From assembly GCA_964428345.1 (NCBI GenBank), contig CAYRYD010000029.1, positions 1-64,000 of the forward strand: a DNA stretch of 64,000 nt, given 5' to 3'. The DNA is from JABDMH01 sp964428345 (GTDB taxonomy: Bacteria; Bacteroidota; Bacteroidia; Chitinophagales; Saprospiraceae). Every line of letters starts with the position of its first letter. Positions within the stretch are counted from its first letter, which is position 1. The notes under the pieces were generated by a model, which had not been told where the DNA came from, made no database searches, and saw nothing but the letters and a program-made list of their open reading frames with translations. Made by a program: the position numbers and the translations under genes. This document shows, piece by piece, positions 16,218-25,179 of this stretch.

Positions 16218-18167
16218 CTAAGACTTTGCTGCCAGTTTAATAAAATAATCCATCGCCTCCGGATTTCTGATCGCACCCGAATCCGGTTTTTTTACCGGTT
16301 GATTTTTCAGGAATAACCGTTTGACAGGTACTTCCATTTTTTTTCCACTAAGGGTGTAGGGGATATCCGGTACCAGAATGATCTGGTCAGGGACATGCCT
16401 CGGCGAACATTTTTCCCTGAGAGTCTGATTGATCTTTTGCTGCAGTTTTTCCGAAAATATCTGACCTTCATTGATGACAATAAAAAGGGGCATAAAATCG
16501 GTTCCATCTTCTTTTTCGATATTGATGATTAAACTGTCTTTTAATTCCGGAAATTCTTCCAGAATATTGTAGATCTCCGCTGTACCAATACGCACTCCCT
16601 TGCGGTTTAACGTTGCATCGGACCGTCCCTGAATAATCAGACTTCCATCGGGAAACAAGCGGATAAAATCACCATGTCTCCATTTTCCCGGATAATCTTC
16701 GAAGTAGCTGGATAAATATCGCTGATTACCAGGGTCATTCCAGAAATAAACGGGCATGCTGGGCATGGGCTTTTCGATGATCATTTCTCCCAGGACATTG
16801 GTTACCTGCTCGCCGTGGTCATTATAGGCCAGCAGGGCACAGCCCAATGCCCGGCACTGGATTCTCCCCTCAATTACCGGTTTCTCCGGGCACCCTCCAA
16901 CAAAAGCGGTACAAACGTCGGTACCACCACTCATGGAGCAGAGCCACACATTTGAAGCTATCGCTTCATAGACCCAGTTAAATACCTCCGGAGGCAGAGG
17001 AGCACCGGTTGATCCGATGGATCGAAGGGAGGCCAGGTCAAAATCTTCACCCGGTCTGATGCCGCTTTTCATCAAAGCGATCAGGTAGGGTGCACTGGTA
17101 CCAAAATGATGAATAGGCAATTGTTCGCTGAGTCTCCAGAGAACCTTTAAATCCGGAGATGCCGGACTGCCATCATACAGTACCGGAGTTGCACCCACCA
17201 GAAGTGATGCCTGGAGGAAATTCCACATCATCCATCCGGTGGTTGAAAACCAGAAGAATTTTTCCCCCGGTTTTACATCGTTATGAAAGGTTAGATATTT
17301 AAGGTGTTCGAGTAAAACTCCTCCGTGTGAATGTGTGATGGCTTTGGGTTTTCCGGTAGTACCTGATGAGTACAATATCCAGATGGGATGTTCAAAAGGC
17401 ACCCGGTTAAATTGAATGTCCATGCCACCGTCAGTTTCCGGCCAGACGATACTATGATCGGGAGTAACCGCCGGATCGAGATAGGGAAGCAGGATAGTCG
17501 TTTCTAAACTTTTGATCTCCTTTTGCAGCCATTTAATCTCCTCCAGCCGGTTGAAGGGTTTTTGATTGTACCGGTATCCGTCAACCGCAATCAACAATTT
17601 GGGTTCGATTTGGGAGAACCGCTCATAGATGGTGTTGGCTCCGAAATCGGGTGAACAGCACGACCAGATGGCTCCCAGCGCATTGACGGCCATAAAGGCA
17701 ATCATCGCCTCCGGAATATTGGGCAATACGGCAACCACCCGGTCACCGGGTTGGACGCCCAGTTCTTTCAGGGTGCGTTGAAAAACCGAAACACGCTGGC
17801 GCAATTCCAGCCAGGAGATTCTTTCAATAGTTCCGGATTCGTGCATAAAGATCAATGCATCCCCGGTAGGATTTTCATACCGGAACAAATGTTCGGCGTA
17901 ATTCAGCCGGCTTCCGGTAAACCAGCGGGAACCTGGCATTTGCAAGGTGTCAACAACCGATGTATAAGATTGATCGTGGATGATGTCAAAATATTGCCAG
18001 ATGGTTTCCCAGAATCTTTCCGGATGGTCACACGACCACTTCCACAGATGCTCATATCCTGAAAATTCCAGGTCTTTATGCTCTATCAGCCATTTTCGAT
18101 AGGTTGCAAGATTCGATTTTTCGATAAAGTCGTTGTCTGGTTTCCAAAGTACCTTCTCACCTGTCAT
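16218..18167 (-). CDS. Acetoacetate-CoA ligase
   Basis: 649 residues, the length of acetoacetyl-CoA synthetases. The N-terminal domain is of ACS type (LEFSGYEHLWKWSCDHPERFW). The AMP-binding P-loop is ILYSSGTTGKPKAITHSHGG (about 265-285). SGGTDVCTAFVGG and YFWNDPGNQRY are typical of this subfamily. The C-terminal A10 region KKMEVPVKRLF carries the catalytic lysine. It activates acetoacetate with ATP and CoA in the cytoplasm. In this window acetoacetate is the product of fumarylacetoacetase, so it plausibly closes the tyrosine route, although the genes are 10 kb apart. Confidence 0.9.
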   Translation of the reverse strand: MTGEKVLWKPDNDFIEKSNLATYRKWLIEHKDLEFSGYEHLWKWSCDHPERFWETIWQYFDIIHDQSYTSVVDTLQMPGSRWFTGSRLNYAEHLFRYENPTGDALIFMHESGTIERISWLELRQRVSVFQRTLKELGVQPGDRVVAVLPNIPEAMIAFMAVNALGAIWSCCSPDFGANTIYERFSQIEPKLLIAVDGYRYNQKPFNRLEEIKWLQKEIKSLETTILLPYLDPAVTPDHSIVWPETDGGMDIQFNRVPFEHPIWILYSSGTTGKPKAITHSHGGVLLEHLKYLTFHNDVKPGEKFFWFSTTGWMMWNFLQASLLVGATPVLYDGSPASPDLKVLWRLSEQLPIHHFGTSAPYLIALMKSGIRPGEDFDLASLRSIGSTGAPLPPEVFNWVYEAIASNVWLCSMSGGTDVCTAFVGGCPEKPVIEGRIQCRALGCALLAYNDHGEQVTNVLGEMIIEKPMPSMPVYFWNDPGNQRYLSSYFEDYPGKWRHGDFIRLFPDGSLIIQGRSDATLNRKGVRIGTAEIYNILEEFPELKDSLIINIEKEDGTDFMPLFIVINEGQIFSEKLQQKINQTLREKCSPRHVPDQIILVPDIPYTLSGKKMEVPVKRLFLKNQPVKKPDSGAIRNPEAMDYFIKLAAKS

Positions 18168-18381
18168 CCTGATTCATTTAAGTATTTCGCGGGAGGTAAA
18201 ATATCAAAAAAATCAAGGCAGGATGTAGTATGTCCTCCGATTCACGAATTTCCACCGGTAATGATTCCATCGTCCTTTAAGGTAAATGCAAGATTTTGAT
18301 ACGTCAGGAGGATTCCAACCGGATCACTCCCGACTATTGAACGGGTTTTAGCCCCAAGTGTATACGGCTGGCGATCATAAA

Positions 18382-18410
18382 AAAAGAGGCTGTCAGTGAC
18401 AACCTCTTTT
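18382..18410 (-). terminator. Rho-independent terminator
   Basis: Stem AAAAGAGG/CCTCTTTT with an inner TGTC/GACA, loop AGT. Read on the minus strand it is followed by a run of seven T. It lies 30 bases downstream of the stop of the PepSY-like gene (18440) and shields the acetoacetate-CoA ligase region beyond it. Confidence 0.8.
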
Positions 18411-18439
18411 GGGTTAAGAAGAATTCTTAAGGCTTTCAA

Positions 18440-18949
18440 CTATTGAAACGCTCCCCTCTCATTAATTTTGACCCTCATTCGCTGGTCACCCTTTTCAAGC
18501 AAGAGTTTGTAAACCTTGGTGATGGTACCTTCGTTGTGGTAGTTTACCACGTACGCATCTTTTGTTATGGCCCATTTCGGATAGCGCAGAGATACTTCTT
18601 CTCTTATTGCTTTTGGTAAAGCAATGTTCTTAAATCTTTCCACGGTTCGTAAAATAGTACCGTCCTGATCATAAGCAGCCAGGATCTTTCCTTCCGGAAT
18701 GTAAAACGAGACAAAGTACTTGTCATTTACTTCTTCGTAAAAATCGGCACTTTTGATTTCATAAGCCGCTGCATACCTTTCCAGCATATTAACGGGCTGT
18801 GCTTCGACTTCTCTTGTGTCAACTGCATTGAGGTATTTATAATTGGCGGCTGTTACCACAACCTCCGGCAAATCCTTTTGTGCAAAGGTCTGTATAGTGG
18901 CTGCCAAGACGAGCGCACTGATCCACACGATAAATTTTGAAGCTTTCAT
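18440..18949 (-). CDS. Secreted PepSY-like protein
   Basis: 169 residues with a signal peptide (ending near QTFAQ). After a short Pro/Val-rich segment there is one PepSY-like half: DFYEEVNDKYFVSFYIPEGKILAAYDQDGTILRTVERF, then LPKAIREEVSLRYPKWAITKDAY. This is the pattern of Bacteroidota periplasmic proteins related to DUF2874 and beta-lactamase-inhibitor-like folds. Function unknown. Monocistronic, with its own terminator. Confidence 0.72.
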   Translation of the reverse strand: MKASKFIVWISALVLAATIQTFAQKDLPEVVVTAANYKYLNAVDTREVEAQPVNMLERYAAAYEIKSADFYEEVNDKYFVSFYIPEGKILAAYDQDGTILRTVERFKNIALPKAIREEVSLRYPKWAITKDAYVVNYHNEGTITKVYKLLLEKGDQRMRVKINERGAFQ

Positions 18950-19329
18950 GTGATTAAATTTTCAGATTACCAAATAGATATTAAAAATCAGTCCAAAATT
19001 GGTGATTTGCATTGGGAAAAGAAATGATGGTGATTATGGCCATCCATGATCATCCTCATGGTGGTATCTGCCAACCGATCCTTGTTTCCATCCATCCAAA
19101 TCATGCCTCTCGTAAAGGTTGCTGAGGTGGCAGAGTGGTGACCAGGGATGACAATAGCATCGTCACAGATGGTCAGCAAGAACCACCTCAGGGAGGTGGA
19201 AGGCATTTCTTCAAAGTATTTTTAGAGGTCTGCATTGAATTTAGGGCATAACCATCCATTCATCAATGTATTCCTCTTTGCAGAGACCACTGGAATCAGA
19301 GATTGGAGAGAGGAATGTTTTAGACGATT
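18950..19329. other. Gene-free gap with a foldable core
   Basis: No gene recognised. A short open frame on the minus strand (19206-18988, 72 residues, His-rich) has no family resemblance I can name. Between 19119 and 19199 several exact inverted arms overlap: CTGAGGTGG/CCACCTCAG, TTGCTGA/TCAGCAA, TGACCA/TGGTCA and CCACCT/AGGTGG. They could make a compact RNA or DNA fold with mutually exclusive helices. The promoter of the PepSY-like gene should lie near 18960-19000 on the minus strand. Confidence 0.45.
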
Positions 19330-20223
19330 TTACCTACTAACGTTCGGCCGTTCATCACTGAGCCAGTATGCCAGAGCAAGTGCCTTTTCTGGTTGTCCTT
19401 TACGGATCAAAAGCTTGATTTCATGATGGATTAAATCAGGGTTTTCGGCAAGGGTTTCAAAGTGTGTATATTGTGCTTTTGTCGCCTGAATGTCTTCCAT
19501 TTCCGGCAACCGGGTAAGGCTTCCGAGTACTCCCAGATCATTGGCACTGAGAATGTCACTTTTCCGGACATGAGCCGGCAATTGGTCAATGCCGATAGCG
19601 AGGGATGCTCCCGGTTTTGGGACTTCAAATAGAGCGTCAGCGAAAGCCCGGCAGTACCAGTTGCCCCCCATCCGTCCTACCAGATCGATCTTCGTGGTAT
19701 CCAGTTGTCCGTTTTCGTCCAGAAATTTCTCCTGAACATGGATCAACAGAACCCGGCAGATGATCAGATTGCCTGAAGCTCCTTCTCCACCCAAAGGTAC
19801 CACCTGTTCGACCATACATTCCATGGCCACCGGCGCTTCCCTCACCAGAGGAGGTTTTATTTTCTGGCAGGGTTCCATCGAAAGGCCGGCCTTGATAAAT
19901 TCATTGACCCCTCTCGGGTAGGTATTGCTGCTCAGCGACATCGGTCGGATGATATCATAGCTGACCAGGTTGATGCATACCTCTGGTACTTCCAGTACGT
20001 TCAGGTGGGTGTGTTTGAGGCTGCCATCCCTGCTGCGTGATGGAGAAAAGACGGCAATGGGAGGATTGGTACTGAACAGATTAAAAAAACTGAATGGACT
20101 TAGATTGACCCGGCCGGCCTTGTCTATGGTGCTGGCAAAGGCTATCGGTCTCGGAGCAACAGCAGAAAGCATCAGGTGGTGCCTTTCCCGGCTGGTAAGT
20201 TCATCTAGAATATAGGTTTTCAC
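19330..20223 (-). CDS. Flavin reductase-like (FMN-binding split barrel) protein
   Basis: 297 residues. The N-terminal two-thirds is a flavin-reductase-type split barrel. LMLSAVAPRPIAFASTIDKAGRVNLSPFSFFN is the hallmark opening of this group, followed by PEVCINLVSYDIIRPMSLSS and RMGGNWYCRA. The C-terminal 90 residues form a helical extension seen in Bacteroidota members. It probably binds FMN and reduces an unknown partner. It lies downstream of the ATPase operon on the same strand, 72 bases after the gamma gene, so read-through co-expression is possible, but a functional link is not evident. Confidence 0.82.
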   Translation of the reverse strand: MKTYILDELTSRERHHLMLSAVAPRPIAFASTIDKAGRVNLSPFSFFNLFSTNPPIAVFSPSRSRDGSLKHTHLNVLEVPEVCINLVSYDIIRPMSLSSNTYPRGVNEFIKAGLSMEPCQKIKPPLVREAPVAMECMVEQVVPLGGEGASGNLIICRVLLIHVQEKFLDENGQLDTTKIDLVGRMGGNWYCRAFADALFEVPKPGASLAIGIDQLPAHVRKSDILSANDLGVLGSLTRLPEMEDIQATKAQYTHFETLAENPDLIHHEIKLLIRKGQPEKALALAYWLSDERPNVSR

Positions 20224-20268
20224 CCGGTATTATTTAAATTCGAAAATGATCATAGAATCCACTCTTCA

Positions 20269-20303
20269 CGCCCACACTCACACTCACATTCGCATTCACA
20301 CCC
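20269..20303. repeat. Hexamer simple repeat overlapping the end of atpG
   Basis: About five imperfect copies of a CTCACA/TTCRCA hexamer. The last codons and stop of the gamma gene overlap its right end. Such a tract could change length by slippage. Confidence 0.6.
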
Positions 20304-21177
20304 GATGCTGCAATGCCTCGAATCCGGATATCAAGTCAAAAAGTTCCTCGTCAATAGAATCCTGACGTAACCGGTTGAATTGATGCCGGAGTTCAACAAG
20401 CAATTCGTCGATGTTTTTTTCAGCATGTTGCATGGCTTGCAGGCGACTGGAGTTCTCAGCCGCCAGAGATTCGACACAAGCCCTGAAAAGGGAGACGAAG
20501 AGATATTCGCTGACCAATGTCGTTAATGTAGGTTTGATTTTACCTGCAACCTGCGGTATGTTTCTTGTAGGCCATTCAATATTGACCAAAGACTGCCGCC
20601 ATTTCTCATCTAAAGGCAAAAGGCGTTGACTCACTTGTTCATAAATATCCAGTAAACCCGGACGATTGTAAAAAATATAAAATTCTATGGGCACATCGTC
20701 TTTCCGGTCCTGTTCATTCTCCATCAGGATTTCACCAATGAGAGGAGTGACAGCGTTTACTGAGTTGGGAAGAATAAACAACTTCGAAGTGTCCAATCCC
20801 GCATCGTTTAAGCTCAATTGAATGCGTTCGCCAACAGTCCAGATGTCTTTCCTCCCCTCCAAGGTATATAACATTTTGTTTACAAAATCCGCAAGCCGGT
20901 CATTAAACTGGCCAACCATGCCGATATCGGATCCAATGACTACCGCTCTGATTATTTTGTCATCGCTTTGAACTTGTCCAGGAATATCGTATTTCACCTG
21001 TCTGAAATATGCGGCAAACCCCAATTCGACCGCACGATAGTAGTCGCCCAGGGAGTGTACGGCCATTTCAAACTGATGAATATTGGCAGCAGCAATGGCT
21101 TTCATAGTTCGCACCACCATTCTGATCTCACCCGCTCCTTCCAATTTTCTTTGTAATCGATCAATTGAATCAATCAT
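20296..21177 (-). CDS. atpG: N-type F1Fo-ATPase gamma subunit
   Basis: 293 residues. The N-terminal coiled-coil arm reads LQRKLEGAGEIRMVVRTMKAIAAANIHQ and the C-terminal arm ESLAAENSSRLQAMQHAEKNIDELLVELRHQFNRLRQDSIDEEL, the conserved rotor shaft that contacts the catalytic beta subunits. It is the last gene of the operon, as in other N-ATPase loci, and begins 5 bases after the alpha gene. It looks intact. Confidence 0.9.
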   Translation of the reverse strand: MIDSIDRLQRKLEGAGEIRMVVRTMKAIAAANIHQFEMAVHSLGDYYRAVELGFAAYFRQVKYDIPGQVQSDDKIIRAVVIGSDIGMVGQFNDRLADFVNKMLYTLEGRKDIWTVGERIQLSLNDAGLDTSKLFILPNSVNAVTPLIGEILMENEQDRKDDVPIEFYIFYNRPGLLDIYEQVSQRLLPLDEKWRQSLVNIEWPTRNIPQVAGKIKPTLTTLVSEYLFVSLFRACVESLAAENSSRLQAMQHAEKNIDELLVELRHQFNRLRQDSIDEELFDLISGFEALQHRV

Positions 21178-21182
21178 GACTT

Positions 21183-22727
21183 TTAATCTTCAGGTGCTTC
21201 AGGAAGTAATTCATGCAAGCGGAGTTCATTTTCTGCAATTCTTAAGATGGTTTCTTTATCATCATTACTAAATCCAGCATCGGAGAGGAGCCGGTCAACG
21301 ACTTCTGTCGGAATCTTGTCAGTGGCTCGCCGGATAATGGTTTCTACCCAGGGTATGAGGTCCAGGGGTATGTGGTCTAAGTATCCTTTTTTTAATACCA
21401 GGAGCAAGGTAATTTGTTCAGATACTGATATAGGATCCGATTCTGTTTGTATCAGGCAGGCGCGGATTCTCTTTCCGTGTTCGATTATTCTACGGGTATT
21501 TTCCTCGAGTCTTATTCCGAATCTTGCAAAAGATTCCAGTTCTTCAAACTGACTTTATTCCAATTTCAGATCTCCGGCTATCGATCGGTATACCGGTAAC
21601 TGCGCTTTGCCACCCACACGTGACACGGATTTGCCAATATCGATGGCGGGCAGAATTCCCAACTCGAATAACTTGGGAGAGACATAGAGCTGACCATCGG
21701 TAATAGAAATTAAATTGGTCGGGATATATGCGGAAATATTCTGGGCTTCTGTCTCAATAACCGGGAAGGCAGTCAGCGATCCTCCCTTCAGCTCTTCCCT
21801 GAGATGGGTAGAACGCTCGAGAAGTCTGGAATGTATGTAAAAAATATCACCAGGGAATGCCTCACGACCCGGGGGTCTTTTCAATAGAAGTGACAGTTCG
21901 CGATAGGCACGTGCATGTTGGGTAAGATCGTCGTAAACAATCAGAACATCCCTGCCCTGTTCCATAAAGTATTCGGCCATGCTGGTTGCCGCATAGGGAG
22001 CTATGTATTTTAGCCCTGGTGCATTATCACCTTCAGTAACCACGACAATGGTATATTCCATCGCTCCCCTGTCGTTCAAGCGCTCAATGACCTTTGCTAC
22101 TGAAGAAGCTCTCTGTCCAATAGCGCAATAAACACAAATTACATTTTTATCTTTCTGATTAAGAATGGTGTCAATAGCGATCGCTGATTTTCCGGTCTGG
22201 CGGTCTCCCAGTATTAGTTCACGCTGACCTCGTCCAATTGGAATTAACGTATCGATGACCTTGATGCCGGTCTGCAATGGTGCAGTGACAGGTGCCCGGT
22301 CAACTATTTCTGTAGCCGGGCGCTCGATCGGCCAGCGATTTGTGGAAGAAATAGCCTGTTTCCCGTCTAAGGGTTCTCCCAACGGATTAACAACGCGACC
22401 TATCAATTCTTCACCAACGGGAACATCCATGACCCGACCGGTTCTTTCTACTTCATCACCAGCATTTAATCCGGTATTTTCACCCAAAAGAATCACGCCT
22501 ATTTCCTCCTCATCCAAATTGAACGCAATGCCATACAAATCGCCGGAAAATTTTAAAAGCTCTTCAGAGCCGACACCCGGCAAACCGGAGATCTTTACTG
22601 TTCCTGTCGAAACGCTCATGATTACTCCAAACTCCCTTGGGACGATTTTGTGAACATAATCATCCCTTATCCTGCTCAATTCTTCAAAAGCATGTTCAAC
22701 AGAATTGTTTAGACTATACTTAGACAT
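21183..22727 (-). pseudogene. atpA: N-type F1Fo-ATPase alpha subunit with in-frame TAA
   Basis: The full frame spans 514 codons, the normal length of an alpha subunit. Present are the nucleotide-binding loop GDRQTGKSA (about 173-181), the FYIHSRLLERS region and the arginine finger in SVSRVGGKAQ (about 370). At codon 391 (21557-21555) there is a TAA where homologues have Leu, in the segment LKL(D/E)-L-AQY-RELE. The same frame then continues with SQFEELESFARFG and a normal C-terminal helical domain down to LHELLPEAPED. A single TTA-to-TAA change would explain it. No frameshift is needed: the two open parts are in the same frame. Without read-through, the product lacks its C-terminal bundle of about 125 residues. 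Confidence 0.88.
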
Positions 22728-22730
22728 AGT

Positions 22731-23540
22731 TTACACTTCTGATTGTTTATTTTCCTTCCTTTGATCTTCATTCCCAATATCTGACTTGACCCTGACCGTG
22801 TTTGTAATGACTTTTTTTATTGAGTCGAGATATTCTGAAATACTCCATGCCAGTTTATAACCATTTGTATTTAACTCGATGCCGCCTATCAATTTGGAAT
22901 CAGTCCTGAACGTAAACTGCAGGCTACCATCCAGCATTTCTGTTAATGTTTTCTCAATTTCCTGCTTTTGCGACTGATTTAGTTTAAAAGTACTTTGAAT
23001 TAAAATCGGATCTGTTGACGCTGAGAAAGAAGTAGATAACTGGTCTTTCTCAATCTTGCCTAAATTCTTTAAACGATGAACGAAAACATTGACGATCCGT
23101 TGTTCAAGTTCTTCATCAGCCAGTTCTTTTAGTATTTTCCGGGCAATAGCAAAAACTTCGTCCTGCGTTTTTCTTATAATGGTAAGACTGATATTATCCT
23201 GTTCCTCTCTCAATGACTTTTTAAGCCTTGCCCTGAAGGCATCCGATTCGCTGCGTACTTCTTCCAGCAGATCCTGACGCCTGGTTTTGATTTCATTCAT
23301 GACTTTGTCCCAAAGTTCATTTTGTTGTTCTTCAAAATCGATATTCTTTTTATGGAATTCATCCCGCTCAGTTTCTGCCTCTGTTTTTATGGATTCTGCC
23401 TCTTGTATTTTGGCGGTAATCTGCTTTTCTCTTTCATCAATCGCCTTCAATATGGGCTGATAGAGAAAGCGCTTCAGCAACCATACCAGGATTAAGAAGT
23501 TGACAAACTGTGCAACAACAGTAAACCAGTCGAAAACCAT
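22731..23540 (-). CDS. atpF: N-type F1Fo-ATPase b subunit (extended)
   Basis: 269 residues, longer than a typical b subunit (about 160). One N-terminal membrane helix (VAQFVNFLILVWLLKRFLYQPILKAI) leads into a long charged coiled coil (about 35-150). A C-terminal part (about 155-245) ends in an EKTLTEMLDGSLQFTFRTDSKLIGGIEL-type segment that resembles the C-terminal part of delta. N-ATPases lack a separate delta gene and have enlarged b subunits, which fits. It forms the peripheral stalk. Three bases separate it from the alpha gene. Confidence 0.9.
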   Translation of the reverse strand: MVFDWFTVVAQFVNFLILVWLLKRFLYQPILKAIDEREKQITAKIQEAESIKTEAETERDEFHKKNIDFEEQQNELWDKVMNEIKTRRQDLLEEVRSESDAFRARLKKSLREEQDNISLTIIRKTQDEVFAIARKILKELADEELEQRIVNVFVHRLKNLGKIEKDQLSTSFSASTDPILIQSTFKLNQSQKQEIEKTLTEMLDGSLQFTFRTDSKLIGGIELNTNGYKLAWSISEYLDSIKKVITNTVRVKSDIGNEDQRKENKQSEV

Positions 23541-23549
23541 TTTTTTTAC

Positions 23550-23819
23550 TTAACTCGTCAGGAAATGATTCCAGAAGGGATTGGCAAAAATCAGTATCAT
23601 CGCAACAACAAAGCAATATATTGCTGTGGATTCAATCATGGCCAATCCGACAAACAGGGTACGGGTAATCGTAGGAGCCATGTCCGGCTGCTGTGCCAGG
23701 GATTGCAAGGCGCTAATAACTGCCCGGCCTTCGGCTACCGCAGGGAGCATGCATCCGATCGTGGTTGTAAAGCCTACGGTGATGATGGAAGTTACGGCTA
23801 TGATGGTAGTACTATCCAT
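23550..23819 (-). CDS. atpE: N-type F1Fo-ATPase c subunit (rotor ring)
   Basis: 89 residues, two transmembrane helices. Helix 1 carries PAVAEGRAV with Glu30. Helix 2 carries GLAMIESTAIYCF with Glu63, Ser64, Thr65 and Tyr68. Homologous positions form the ion-binding site in c-rings, and N-ATPase c subunits typically have this pair of carboxylates. Whether H+ or Na+ is carried cannot be decided from sequence: the family was proposed to pump Na+, but at least one member's ring has been described as proton-specific. It sits between the a and b genes as usual. Confidence 0.92.
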   Translation of the reverse strand: MDSTTIIAVTSIITVGFTTTIGCMLPAVAEGRAVISALQSLAQQPDMAPTITRTLFVGLAMIESTAIYCFVVAMILIFANPFWNHFLTS

Positions 23820-23858
23820 AATTAAAAATGTTTTAGCTGAATTGATTGATATTTATTA

Positions 23859-24551
23859 TCATTTAGATGGTTTAATTTCTTTATTCTGGATAACTGTTGA
23901 GGCAGACGCAATATAAACCGTAGCCAATATGCTGAAAATATATGCCTGAACCATACCTGTCAGTAATCCGATGATATTCATGAAAATGGGGAAGATAAAA
24001 GGAATGATGCTCAGGCTGATCGCTACTATCATGGTAGTGCTCATGATGTTGCCGAAGAGTCTGACGGCCAATGCAATGGTTCGGGATATTTCACTGATTA
24101 AATTGAAAGGCAACATTAAGACAGTGGGCTGTAAATATGATTTAAGATAGGCAATTAATCCGCCTTTTGAAATTCCATAAAATGGTACAGCAAACAAAAC
24201 TGCAAAAGCAAGGGCAGCTGTAGTCGAAAGCGATCCGGTAGGCGCTTTATATCCCGGAAAGATTGTGCAAAGATTGGCAGTAGCGATGAAAATGAACAGA
24301 GTGCCGAGAAAACCGATGTATTTCTCCGCATCCTTTAAACCAATTTCGTCAATTTGATTATTAATCTCCTTAATTAATATTTCCAGCAAACATTGCCATT
24401 GAGAAATATATATGTCCGTTCGAAGCCTGCGGGTGACCAACCTCGATATAACTACGAGTAGCAACATGATGATCCATGTCCAAACGATGGTGGCGTTTAT
24501 GGTGACAAAGCCAAGTTGCCAAAAAATTGTTTCGTCCGGGCTAAGTTCCAT
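23859..24551 (-). CDS. atpB: N-type F1Fo-ATPase a subunit
   Basis: 230 residues when started at the ATG at 24551 (MELSPDETIFWQ). An in-frame ATG at 24605 exists but would overlap the atpR gene more deeply. Five to six membrane segments are visible. The essential stator arginine is in ISRTIALAVRLFGN (about 160-173), and GMVQAYIFSILATVYI forms the last helix. It makes the ion half-channels facing the c-ring. It overlaps atpR by 11 bases. Confidence 0.92.
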   Translation of the reverse strand: MELSPDETIFWQLGFVTINATIVWTWIIMLLLVVISRLVTRRLRTDIYISQWQCLLEILIKEINNQIDEIGLKDAEKYIGFLGTLFIFIATANLCTIFPGYKAPTGSLSTTAALAFAVLFAVPFYGISKGGLIAYLKSYLQPTVLMLPFNLISEISRTIALAVRLFGNIMSTTMIVAISLSIIPFIFPIFMNIIGLLTGMVQAYIFSILATVYIASASTVIQNKEIKPSK

Positions 24552-24858
24552 GTTTAGTCTCCACTTCGGTTGTTGAATTATTTTGGTTATTTGATGGCAA
24601 TACACGAATAGTCAAGAATCGCGCAACAACAAAACCAATCAGACAAATAAGCAGACTTTTCCAGTTACCACCGGAGACAAAGTAAAACCCTGCCAGGATG
24701 ATTCCAGTTCTAAGAAGAAAACTTCCGGTGACCCAGAGGAATGGTGACTTTGCCGTCATGATTTTGCGCGTGGTCATCCAGAGTCCTCCATAAAATACAA
24801 ACCCAAGAAGAATGCCTGCAAGTAAGATGCTTATTTGGTATAAGTTTTCATTCAGCAT
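24541..24858 (-). CDS. atpR: N-ATPase membrane protein AtpR
   Basis: 105 residues from the ATG at 24858; an in-frame start at 24897 would overlap the previous gene by 50 bases. Three membrane segments are seen (ISILLAGILLGFVFYGGLWMT, FLWVTGSFLLRTGIILAGFYFV, LLICLIGFVVARFL). The conserved FLLRTGIIL-type arginine lies in the second. AtpR is specific to N-ATPase operons and is thought to aid assembly of the c-ring or ion uptake. The name rests on operon position and topology. Confidence 0.83.
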   Translation of the reverse strand: MLNENLYQISILLAGILLGFVFYGGLWMTTRKIMTAKSPFLWVTGSFLLRTGIILAGFYFVSGGNWKSLLICLIGFVVARFLTIRVLPSNNQNNSTTEVETKHGT

Positions 24859-25171
24859 TATTCTGATTTTTATTAATTTCTTTGTTCTCCTTGTCAATCC
24901 AGTGCCAGGCTATAATGCATCCGGTTACCAGACCCACAAACAGCAGTGATGCTGTCCATGAAAAAGACTGTGTATATTTCTTGTCGAGCCATATACCCAG
25001 AGCAGCACCCAATAAAGTGGGAACGACAATGGTCCAGCCCACGATACCAAACAGACCTAGTCCTGACCAGGAGCTGCGTTTATTCTGACGTATAGATCGT
25101 AATTTACGCTTTTCTTTGGCAGCGAGCTGCTGGCTAAAATCAGGTTGATCATTCTCATTCCCATTTTTCAT
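24848..25171 (-). CDS. atpQ: N-ATPase membrane protein AtpQ (AtpI-like)
   Basis: 107 residues. A basic N-terminus (about 1-38) is followed by two membrane helices (GLFGIVGWTIVVPTLLGAALGIWLD and SWTASLLFVGLVTGCIIAWHWI) and a charged tail. This is the topology and motif set (GAALGIWLD) of AtpI/AtpQ proteins. It lies between epsilon and atpR, exactly as in other N-ATPase operons, and overlaps atpR by 11 bases. It probably assists c-ring assembly. Confidence 0.85.
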   Translation of the reverse strand: MKNGNENDQPDFSQQLAAKEKRKLRSIRQNKRSSWSGLGLFGIVGWTIVVPTLLGAALGIWLDKKYTQSFSWTASLLFVGLVTGCIIAWHWIDKENKEINKNQNNAE

Positions 25172-25179
25172 TTTGTGAT

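Noticed and set aside
18988..19206. 72-residue His-rich protein on the minus strand
   Set aside because: No start context or family pattern; overlaps the inverted-arm region and is better treated as non-coding.
21555..21557. Genetic-code change (TAA read as an amino acid)
   Set aside because: Many other genes in the window end at TAA at their normal length, so a genome-wide recoding is not supported.
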